From NCBI GenBank assembly GCA_012517765.1, contig JAAYUI010000003.1, positions 170,950 through 234,949 of the forward strand: DNA of 64,000 nt, read 5' to 3'. A program made the translations under genes and the position numbers. The notes beneath the pieces are model-generated. The model did not search any database and was not told where the DNA came from. It saw only the letters and a list, made by a program, of their open reading frames with translations. The stretch is from Caldisericales bacterium. GTDB taxonomy: Bacteria; Caldisericota; Caldisericia; JAAYUI01. Position 1 is the first letter of the stretch, and every line of letters begins with the position of its first letter. Shown one piece after another: positions 17,705-24,797 of this stretch.

Positions 17705-19892
17705 CCATCACCTTCCTCAGGGAATTCTCATAGAGCTCCTTCAGCTCCTGCACTGGGATATCAAATGAACCTGTCACCGATAGTGTTTTGCCGCCAACAA
17801 CGCCGAGAATCCTTATCTGCGTTTCATTTTGTGCGCATATCTCGGTGAGCCTTGAGACACAATCTGGTGAAACAGTCACCAGCGCCCTTGCGTTGCTCTC
17901 GGAGAAAAGCTGTTCTGTTATGTGGATGCCAGTTGCCTTCAGGGCGATTTGTGCGCCAAGGCCTGAGTTGCACACGCACTCAATGAGCACCTGTGCGAGG
18001 CCGCCTTCCGAGAGGTCGGTTGCTGAACGTATAATCCCTTCATTTGTGGATGCAAGCAAAGTCTTTGAAAGAGAAATTTCAGCGTTTGTTCTTATCATTG
18101 GCGGTGTACCAAAAGTCTCTCCGGTGAGCATCTCAAAAAGTGCCGATCCGCCGAGTTCTGGCAATGTTTCACCAAGCAGCACGATGACGTCTCCGGTGTT
18201 CTGGAAGTCTGGCTTGTTTATTTTTCCAGCCCTTGCCTTGCCAACCATGACTACGACAGGGGTTGGTTTTATGGCCCCGCTTGGGCTTTCGTTATAGAAG
18301 CTGACGTTTCCGGAGATGACCGGGATGTTGAGGGCTCTCAAGGCATCGCACATCCCAAGAACGCTCTGCTCGAATTCGTAGTAGATTTCAGGATTGGTCG
18401 GGTTGCCAAAATTCAGGCAGTCAGAAACGGCAAGCGGGGTGAATCCTGCCGCCCACAAATTTCTTGCCGCCTCACAAATTGTTGCCTGGCCGCCACCAAA
18501 TGGATTCAGGTAGCAGTGCCTCGGCTTTGCGTCGGATTTGATGGCAAGCAGTGTATCAGTGCCCTTGACCCTTACGATTCCAGGGCCAAGTGATGGTGGT
18601 ATTACTGTGTTTGTGAGAAGTGTTGTGTCGTACTGGTGCCACACCCATTCTCTGGAACAACCGTTGAAAGAGGAAGCCATCTTCTTGACAAGATTGGCGT
18701 AATCCCATGATGGAACCTGGAAGCCATGCGGTTCCCTGCGCCTCTCTTCGAGGTTTGGCCTTGAAGTCTCCATTTTGTAGCACGGGGCGCCCTTGGTGAG
18801 GTGTGGTATCGGGATTGTTGCTACAACTTCGCCCTTTTCGATGACTGTTAGCAATCCATCAGCCGTTACTTCGCCAACAACCGCAGACTCCAGTTCCCAT
18901 TTTGTGAGTATCTGGCTGACAGATTCGACCCTGTCCGGTTTGCAGATGACCAGCATTCTTTCCTGGCTCTCGGAAAGCATGACCTCGTAGGCCGTCATGT
19001 TCTCTGCACGTTTTGGGACTGCATCGATGTTCAGGACGAGGCCCATATCGCCCCTACCGGCCATTTCGACCGAGGAGGATGTTAGTCCGGCAGCACCAAG
19101 ATCCTGGACTCCTTCGACAAGGTCTTTCTCGATGAGTTCAAGAGTTGCCTCTATGAGGAGTTTCTCAAGGAACGGATCGCCAACCTGTACTGCGGAGCGT
19201 TTCTCTTCAGACTCTTTTGAAAGGACGTCCGAAGCAAACGTCGCGCCATGGATTCCGTCCCTTCCAGTTCTGGCGCCAATGAGCATGACAATGTCGCCTG
19301 GTTCAGAGGCCCTTGCGTAGCGAATCTCTTCTTTTTTCGCAATGCCAAGGCAAAACACGTTTACCAGAGGGTTTATTGTGTAAGATTTGTCAAAATGGAG
19401 TTCTCCGCCAGCGTTTGGCACACCAACGCAATTGCCGTACCCGCTTATTCCGGCGACAACTCCCTCAAGAAGGCTCCTGTTGTGGGGATCGCTCGGATGG
19501 CCAAAAAACAGGGGATCAAGGGACAGGATGGGCCTGGCACCCATTGTGAAAACATCTCTTATAATGCCGCCAACGCCTGTTGCAGCACCCTGGTATGGCT
19601 CTATGGCTGATGGATGGTTGTGGCTCTCGACCTTGAAGATTGCAGTGTATCCATCGCCAATATCCACTACGCCGGCGTTTTCACCGGGCCCCTGGATAAC
19701 TGCAGGGCCCTGCGTCGGAAAGTTCTTGAGCACCATTCTCGATGATTTGTAGGAGCAGTGCTCCGACCACATCACCGAAAATATGGCCAGCTCAAGAAAA
19801 TTTGGTGTCTTTCCGAGTCGCGTCTTGATGTCTTCAAACTCGGCCTTTGTCAAACCAAAGTTTTGTGCGTCCTGAAGTGTTCCTTCTCTCAT
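17688..19892 (-). CDS. purL: Phosphoribosylformylglycinamidine synthase, small-type PurL
   Basis: ATP-dependent amidation of FGAR to FGAM. At 734 residues this is the short PurL that normally works with separate PurS and PurQ subunits. Neither is in this window, so they must be elsewhere if the pathway is complete. Visible motifs include MWSEHCSYKSSR near the N-terminus, FKVESHNHPSAIEP, GARTGRDGIHGATFAS, VQDLGAAGLTSSSVEMA and FGNPTNPEIY. The ATG overlaps the ackA stop by 4 bp. Confidence 0.97.
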   Translation of the reverse strand: MREGTLQDAQNFGLTKAEFEDIKTRLGKTPNFLELAIFSVMWSEHCSYKSSRMVLKNFPTQGPAVIQGPGENAGVVDIGDGYTAIFKVESHNHPSAIEPYQGAATGVGGIIRDVFTMGARPILSLDPLFFGHPSDPHNRSLLEGVVAGISGYGNCVGVPNAGGELHFDKSYTINPLVNVFCLGIAKKEEIRYARASEPGDIVMLIGARTGRDGIHGATFASDVLSKESEEKRSAVQVGDPFLEKLLIEATLELIEKDLVEGVQDLGAAGLTSSSVEMAGRGDMGLVLNIDAVPKRAENMTAYEVMLSESQERMLVICKPDRVESVSQILTKWELESAVVGEVTADGLLTVIEKGEVVATIPIPHLTKGAPCYKMETSRPNLEERRREPHGFQVPSWDYANLVKKMASSFNGCSREWVWHQYDTTLLTNTVIPPSLGPGIVRVKGTDTLLAIKSDAKPRHCYLNPFGGGQATICEAARNLWAAGFTPLAVSDCLNFGNPTNPEIYYEFEQSVLGMCDALRALNIPVISGNVSFYNESPSGAIKPTPVVVMVGKARAGKINKPDFQNTGDVIVLLGETLPELGGSALFEMLTGETFGTPPMIRTNAEISLSKTLLASTNEGIIRSATDLSEGGLAQVLIECVCNSGLGAQIALKATGIHITEQLFSESNARALVTVSPDCVSRLTEICAQNETQIRILGVVGGKTLSVTGSFDIPVQELKELYENSLRKVMDEQGL

Positions 19893-21085
19893 GGCCTCGA
19901 TACTATCAATTTTGTGTCTCTGGCGATCACAAGCTCTTCGTTGGTCGGGATGACAAGGACTTTGACCTTCGAATCTGCCGTGCTTATGTCGCGCATTTCC
20001 TTTGACCTTGCAGCGTTTTTCTCCTGGTCAAGCTTGATGCCAAGGAACTCTAATCCTGCAAGTGAGTCTCCTCTTGTCAAATCAGAATTCTCGCCTATTC
20101 CAGCTGTGAAAACAACTGCATCCAACCCACCCATTGCGGCGGCATATGCGCCAATGTATTTCTTTATTCTCCTGCAGAACATTATGTGCGCAAGCGTGCA
20201 CATTTCATCACCCTTGAGATACCCTTCCTCAACATCTCTTGAGTCATTGTAGCCTGAAATTCCAAGCAGGCCAGATTTTTTGTTGAGGATATTATCAACA
20301 CCTTTTGGATCAAGTTTTTCTTTGTCCATTATGAAAAAGGGCAAGGCTGGATCGAGGTCACCACACCTTGTCCCCATTATGAGGCCTTCAAGTGGCGTCA
20401 TGCCCATTGTTGTATCGACAGATTTTCCACCATCAACAGCGCATATCGAACTCCCATTGCCGAGGTGGCATGTGACTATTTTCAGCTGGTTTGATGGTTT
20501 GCCAAGGAATTTTGCAGCCTCTTGCGAAACGAAGAGGTGAGATGTGCCGTGGAATCCGTATCTCCTGATATGGTGCTTCTTGTAGAGCTCGTATGGTATG
20601 GCATAGAGATATGATTCCCTTGGCATTGTCTGGTGGAATGCCGTATCAAAAACGCCGACCTGAGGGGTGTCCGGGAGGAGCTTTTTGAATGCGCCTATTC
20701 CGGCAAGGTTTGGTGGATTGTGAAGTGGGGCAAGAGGTATGCACTCTTCCATCTTTTTTATTACTTCTTCGGTCAGTAGTTGCGAACCGGAGAAAGTCTC
20801 TGCGCCATGGACAACCCTGTGGCCAACTGCTTTGAGTTCATGCACGTCTTTTAGCGATCCTCTTTCCGGATCGGTTATGTTCTGGAGGATTTTCTTGATG
20901 CCAGTCTCATAGTCTGGCAAGGACATTATTTCTTTGTATTTTGCGTCCCCTTTTTTGTGGTTTACAATGCCTTCCTGGGTGCCGACCTTTTCAAGAAGCC
21001 CGGAACAGAGTTCCTGTTCGTTTTCCATGTTGTAGAGTTTGTACTTGATGGATGATGAACCGCAGTTGATGACCAGTACCTTCAC
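19889..21085 (-). CDS. ackA: Acetate kinase
   Basis: Interconverts acetyl phosphate + ADP and acetate + ATP, the substrate-level ATP step of acetate fermentation. The 398 residues match the family. Seen are the N-terminal VLVINCGSSSIKYKLY, the catalytic stretch VFDTAFHQTMP, HLGNGSSICAVDGGKSVDTTMGMTPLEG (read in pieces), the phosphate loop FTAGIGENSD and a terminal NEELVIARD. The start is GTG at 21085, with AAGGAGG spaced correctly. It is the first gene of an operon continuing into purLMNH, an unusual pairing. No pta gene is present in this window. Its promoter overlaps a long palindrome, so regulation by a DNA-binding protein is likely. Confidence 0.97.
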   Translation of the reverse strand: MKVLVINCGSSSIKYKLYNMENEQELCSGLLEKVGTQEGIVNHKKGDAKYKEIMSLPDYETGIKKILQNITDPERGSLKDVHELKAVGHRVVHGAETFSGSQLLTEEVIKKMEECIPLAPLHNPPNLAGIGAFKKLLPDTPQVGVFDTAFHQTMPRESYLYAIPYELYKKHHIRRYGFHGTSHLFVSQEAAKFLGKPSNQLKIVTCHLGNGSSICAVDGGKSVDTTMGMTPLEGLIMGTRCGDLDPALPFFIMDKEKLDPKGVDNILNKKSGLLGISGYNDSRDVEEGYLKGDEMCTLAHIMFCRRIKKYIGAYAAAMGGLDAVVFTAGIGENSDLTRGDSLAGLEFLGIKLDQEKNAARSKEMRDISTADSKVKVLVIPTNEELVIARDTKLIVSRP

Positions 21086-21123
21086 TTGAAATCCTCCTTA
21101 AGGGATTGTGCAAAGCTTCACGC

Positions 21124-21159
21124 AAGGTAATTGCAATGATAAATGGTTGCAATTACCTT
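21124..21159. promoter_or_regulatory. Operator-like perfect inverted repeat upstream of ackA-pur
   Basis: Two perfect 13-bp arms, AAGGTAATTGCAA (21124-21136) and its reverse complement (21147-21159), are separated by 10 bp. The repeat lies between the predicted -35 and -10 boxes of ackA and touches the -10, the classic position for a repressor site. Read on the minus strand it has no trailing U-run, so it is a poor terminator for bioY. The binding protein is unknown, and it does not match the PurR or BirA operators I know. Confidence 0.6.
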
Positions 21160-21166
21160 TTGTCAA
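21136..21166 (-). promoter_or_regulatory. ackA-purLMNH promoter
   Basis: TTGACA (21161-21166), a long 19-nt spacer and TATCAT (21136-21141) on the minus strand, followed by a leader of about 45 nt with a strong AAGGAGG. The over-long spacer and embedded palindrome would fit a promoter controlled by a bound regulator. Confidence 0.5.
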
Positions 21167-21220
21167 CTACAGGGCAAAAATTGTACACCCTATTCCTGCC
21201 CTTTCAAGATACTCTTGGGC

Positions 21221-21805
21221 TTATTGTCTGCTCTTTCCATAGTATGGAGAGAGCACAGATCCGATGATGTATATAATATAACCGAGGACAATATCTTTTG
21301 CAAAAAGCACAAGCAGGGTGATACTCAGTATGTCTGCGATGGCTTTTTGATTGCCAAGGAAAAAATAGGTGCAGATGTATGTGTATGCAATCCCAATTAC
21401 AAAAGCAACGATGACTCCTGCTGCCACGGAAATTATCTTCTTCCAGCCCTGCTTGTCCCATAGCCACCCTGTAAGGAACGAAGAGAGCGGGAGTGCCAGA
21501 AGGTAGCCAAAAGATGGTTGCAGTACATACATTGGTCCGCCACCTTTTGCAAAGACCGGAAGACCTATCAGACCCAGGACAAGATATATGCCTTGGGATG
21601 CCGGGCCAAGCACCTTGCCAAGAAAAATACCGGATGCAATTGCTGTTGCAAGCTGGAATGTGAGCGGCAATCCCGGAAGTGGGATCTTTAGGAAGGCCGA
21701 AATGACGGAAAGGCTGACAAAAATAGCGACAAGGACCAAGTCTCTGGTTTTCATGCTGGAAATACTATTATTGTTTTGGTTTTTGGCAACCAACAATCCA
21801 ATCAT
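21221..21805 (-). CDS. bioY: BioY-family biotin transporter, ECF substrate-binding subunit
   Basis: Membrane S-component for biotin uptake, used with an ECF energising module. The 194 residues have about six hydrophobic segments. Family features are KIPLPGLPLTFQ in the first third, the GLPVFAKGGG loop and the later PSFGYLLALPL segment. The ATG at 21805 overlaps the hemW stop (ATGA), so coupling is likely. A second Met at 21754 (MKTRDLVL) also fits the family start but lacks a Shine-Dalgarno sequence. The energising EcfAT genes are not here. It is the last gene of lepA-hemW-bioY. The 135 bp downstream hold only the ackA promoter and its palindrome. Confidence 0.92.
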   Translation of the reverse strand: MIGLLVAKNQNNNSISSMKTRDLVLVAIFVSLSVISAFLKIPLPGLPLTFQLATAIASGIFLGKVLGPASQGIYLVLGLIGLPVFAKGGGPMYVLQPSFGYLLALPLSSFLTGWLWDKQGWKKIISVAAGVIVAFVIGIAYTYICTYFFLGNQKAIADILSITLLVLFAKDIVLGYIIYIIGSVLSPYYGKSRQ

Positions 21806-22905
21806 CCGCTCAGGATTTTTGAGAAAATTGGGTTTGAAACGAGAACAAATGATGAATTTATAGTATAAATATTGCCATTTTTCTCGATTTTGCCATCCTG
21901 GAAAAGTTCATCCAGCCTGTTTTGTAGTTTGGAAATACTTTCCGGGTCGTATCTTTGTGCCAGCAAATCCAGATCTGCTCCATTTTCCAGGAGCCTGAGG
22001 TTTAGCATCGCCTCTTCAAATATTTTGTCTTCAGGAGCAAGCTCCTCTTCGAAAAGTTTGCATGAGAGAGGGGCACCTATATACTTCTCGAGATTTTCCT
22101 CGTTCTTGAATCGGACACCATTCAGGTGTGATGATGCACCCGGGCCAAGGCCCAGATATTCGCCGCATTTCCAGTAATTGATGTTGTGGATTGATTCCTC
22201 TCCAGAAATGGCAAAATTTGAAATCTCGTAGTGGTGAAAATTTTTGGAAACCAATAAATCCCTACACTCCTCAAAAAGAGTTGCCTGATCGTCATCTGAT
22301 GGCAGGTTGCCAGGAATGTTTTGATAAAATTTTGTTCCTTCCTCAAGCGAAAGGCAGTAGGTGGAGATGTGTTTCAGCCCAAACTCTACAAATTTTGACA
22401 ATGTCGACAGCAAGGAACTTTTTGTCTGTCTAGGCAATCCAATTATCACATCGGCTGAGACCCTTTTGAAATATTTGACCGCAATACCAATTGCATCTAT
22501 AGCTTTTTTTGAGCTGTGTATTCTTCCAACTGACTGGAGCTCACCGTCATTTAGCGACTGGATTCCGATTGATACTCTGTCGAAACCACAGTTTCTGGCC
22601 GAGAGCGCAAATTCCTCCGTCAGGCTTTCAGGATTAGCTTCTATTGTAGCTTCAAGTATTTTCTCAAATCCGAATGTTTTTCTTAGCCCTGAATATAATC
22701 TTTCAAGATTTTCCGGGCCAAGAAGGCTTGGGGTGCCACCACCAAAGTAAATGGTGTTAAAATCCAAACCCTGATAATGTTTTGCCTCTTCAAGGACAGC
22801 TTCGACATAATCGTGGATTCGCCCTTCAGATTTTGCAAGGCTGTAAAAATCACAATAGTCGCACTTTCTGGCGCAAAAAGGAACGTGGATGTAAAGCCCG
22901 GTCAC
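21802..22905 (-). CDS. hemW: Radical SAM heme chaperone HemW-like protein
   Basis: A radical SAM protein of the HemW (HemN-like) group, 367 residues from the GTG at 22905, which overlaps the lepA TGA. The longer upstream frame would run through lepA and is rejected. The cluster motif CARKCDYCDF supplies the three CxxxCxxC cysteines plus the extra aromatic/Phe typical of HemW. FGGGTPSLL, a family glycine-rich SAM motif, and EANPES follow, with the HemW C-terminal domain after about residue 290. Members of this group deliver heme or were misnamed coproporphyrinogen oxidases. Activity here is inferred from family membership. Confidence 0.93.
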   Translation of the reverse strand: MTGLYIHVPFCARKCDYCDFYSLAKSEGRIHDYVEAVLEEAKHYQGLDFNTIYFGGGTPSLLGPENLERLYSGLRKTFGFEKILEATIEANPESLTEEFALSARNCGFDRVSIGIQSLNDGELQSVGRIHSSKKAIDAIGIAVKYFKRVSADVIIGLPRQTKSSLLSTLSKFVEFGLKHISTYCLSLEEGTKFYQNIPGNLPSDDDQATLFEECRDLLVSKNFHHYEISNFAISGEESIHNINYWKCGEYLGLGPGASSHLNGVRFKNEENLEKYIGAPLSCKLFEEELAPEDKIFEEAMLNLRLLENGADLDLLAQRYDPESISKLQNRLDELFQDGKIEKNGNIYTINSSFVLVSNPIFSKILSG

Positions 22906-24698
22906 TCTTCTTCTTCGACTTTTAGCAGGGACAGGAAGGCTTCCTGCGGGATTTCGACTGCGCCAACCATCTTCATGCGCTTTTTGCCTTCCTTCTGTTT
23001 CTCGAGCAATTTTTTCTTCCTGGTTACATCGCCGCCATAGCATTTTGCCAGAACATCTTTTCTGTATGCTACTATGTCTTCCCTTGCGATAATCTTTCCG
23101 CCTATTGCGGCCTGAAGGGGGATTTTGAACTGTTGCCTTGGGATGAGCTTCCTGAGCTTGTTGATCAGTGATCTCCCCTTTTGTACGGCAAAATCCCTGT
23201 GCGAAATGTACGATAGTGCGTCTACCTGGTCACCATTGACCAGTACATCAACCTTGACGAGGTCGTCTGGACGATATCCTGTGAAGTCGTAATCAAGGCT
23301 GCCGTACCCATGGGTGACACTTTTCAGTTTGTCATAATAGTCCGTTATTATTTCGGCGAGAGGAAATTCGTAATGGATGATGGTTCTCTTCTGGTCCGGG
23401 TACTCCATGCTTGTCATGACGCCCCTTTTTGCCTGCGAGAGCTCCATTACTGGGCCAATCGTGTCATTCTGGGTGATTACCTGGGCCTTCACGATCGGTT
23501 CCTCGATTGATTCGATTTCGTTTGGATCGGGGAATTTGGAGGGGTTGTCGATATAGATCTCTTGGCCTTTTGTGTTCACCACCTTGTAGACTACGGTTGG
23601 CATTGTGGCAATAATTTCCTGCTCGAACTCCCTTTTCAGTCTTTCGACAACGATCTCCATATGCAACATCCCGAGGAAGCCGACCCTGAAACCATGGCCG
23701 AGTGCTGCAGAGCTCTCTTTTTCATAAACAATCGAACTATCGTTTAGCTGATACTTTTCAAGGGCAGTCCGGAGTTTGTCATAGTCATTGGTCGATATTG
23801 GATACACACCGCAAAAGACCATGGGCTGCATTCTCCTGAAGCCGGGGATTGCCATTGTGTCGGGGGAATTTGGAGAAATTATTGTGTCTCCGACATGTAT
23901 ATCGCTTGTATCTCTTATGATGGCGGCAAAGTATCCAACCTCACCAGCTTTCAGCTCGTCGCACCTTGTTAACCTCAACCCAAAATAGCCAACCTCTTCA
24001 ATCTCAAAGATTTTACTATTGGATTTGAGCATTATCTTGTCACCGGGTTTAATCGAGCCATCAAAAATCCTTATATGGCTAATGGCACCCTTGTAAGAAT
24101 CATAGTGGCTGTCGAATATGAGGCACCTGAGTGGTGCTGATTCGCTTATTTTTGGTGGAGGAATCTTACGGACGATTTCCTCAAGCAGCTCCGGCACTCC
24201 AGTGCCATCTTTTGCAGAGACGAGCATTGCATCGTCAGAAGGCAGGCCAAGCATGTCTTCAAACTGTATTTTGCATTCGTCGACCATTGCATTTGGAAGG
24301 TCAATCTTGTTGATTACGGGGATTATGTGGAGGTCGGCATCCATGGCCAGATAGGCATTGGCGATTGTCTGGGCCTCGACTCCCTGCGTGGCATCGACGA
24401 GGAGAAGTGCTCCTTCGCAGGCCTTCAGGCTCCTTGAAACTTCATAGTTGAAATCTACATGGCCTGGGGTGTCTATCAGGTTCAGGACGTACTCCTGACC
24501 GTTTTTTGCTTTGTATGGAATCCTGACCGGAGAAGCTTTGATTGTTATTCCTCTCTCCTTTTCAAGGTCCATGCTGTCTAATATCTGGGCGTTACCTGTT
24601 GTGTGGACAACATCGGTCAACTCCAGTATCCTGTCGGCCAGCGTCGACTTACCGTGGTCGATATGGGCTATTATGCAAAAATTGCGAATATTGTTCAT
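22902..24698 (-). CDS. lepA: Elongation factor 4 (LepA)
   Basis: Ribosome-associated GTPase that back-translocates stalled ribosomes. It has 598 residues from ATG 24698, matching LepA. An upstream in-frame start would add 29 unrelated residues and lies upstream of the predicted promoter. G motifs are AHIDHGKSTLADR, the DTPGHVDF box and NKIDLP. The C-terminal LepA-specific domain includes YISHRDFAVQKGRSLINKLR and AIGGKIIAREDIVAYRKDV. There is no clear Shine-Dalgarno sequence, and the -10 box is very close to the start. It is divergent from topB and first in lepA-hemW-bioY. Confidence 0.97.
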   Translation of the reverse strand: MNNIRNFCIIAHIDHGKSTLADRILELTDVVHTTGNAQILDSMDLEKERGITIKASPVRIPYKAKNGQEYVLNLIDTPGHVDFNYEVSRSLKACEGALLLVDATQGVEAQTIANAYLAMDADLHIIPVINKIDLPNAMVDECKIQFEDMLGLPSDDAMLVSAKDGTGVPELLEEIVRKIPPPKISESAPLRCLIFDSHYDSYKGAISHIRIFDGSIKPGDKIMLKSNSKIFEIEEVGYFGLRLTRCDELKAGEVGYFAAIIRDTSDIHVGDTIISPNSPDTMAIPGFRRMQPMVFCGVYPISTNDYDKLRTALEKYQLNDSSIVYEKESSAALGHGFRVGFLGMLHMEIVVERLKREFEQEIIATMPTVVYKVVNTKGQEIYIDNPSKFPDPNEIESIEEPIVKAQVITQNDTIGPVMELSQAKRGVMTSMEYPDQKRTIIHYEFPLAEIITDYYDKLKSVTHGYGSLDYDFTGYRPDDLVKVDVLVNGDQVDALSYISHRDFAVQKGRSLINKLRKLIPRQQFKIPLQAAIGGKIIAREDIVAYRKDVLAKCYGGDVTRKKKLLEKQKEGKKRMKMVGAVEIPQEAFLSLLKVEEEE

Positions 24699-24709
24699 TA
24701 CAAATAAAC

Positions 24710-24737
24710 ATTTTACTGCCAGTCGCAATTTGTTCAA
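24710..24737 (-). promoter_or_regulatory. lepA promoter (very short leader)
   Basis: TTGAAC (24732-24737), a 16-nt spacer and TAAAAT (24710-24715) on the minus strand, ending 11 nt before the lepA ATG. Predicted leader is at most a few nucleotides. Confidence 0.5.
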
Positions 24738-24755
24738 GGTTTGGCAGTCATTTCC

Positions 24756-24784
24756 TTGACAGCAATGATGCCAATAACTATACA
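24756..24784 (+). promoter_or_regulatory. topB promoter (very short leader)
   Basis: TTGACA (24756-24761), a 17-nt spacer and TATACA (24779-24784), 13 nt before the topB ATG. It is divergent from the lepA promoter without overlapping it. Confidence 0.5.
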
Positions 24785-24797
24785 CGGCACATAAACT

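Noticed and set aside
21124..21159. Terminator for bioY
   Set aside because: The stem is A/T-rich and followed on the minus strand by TGCGTG instead of a U-run. Its position in the ackA promoter fits an operator better.
22906..23043. N-terminal extension of hemW
   Set aside because: It runs through the lepA 3' end in another frame. The GTG at 22905 gives the normal family N-terminus.
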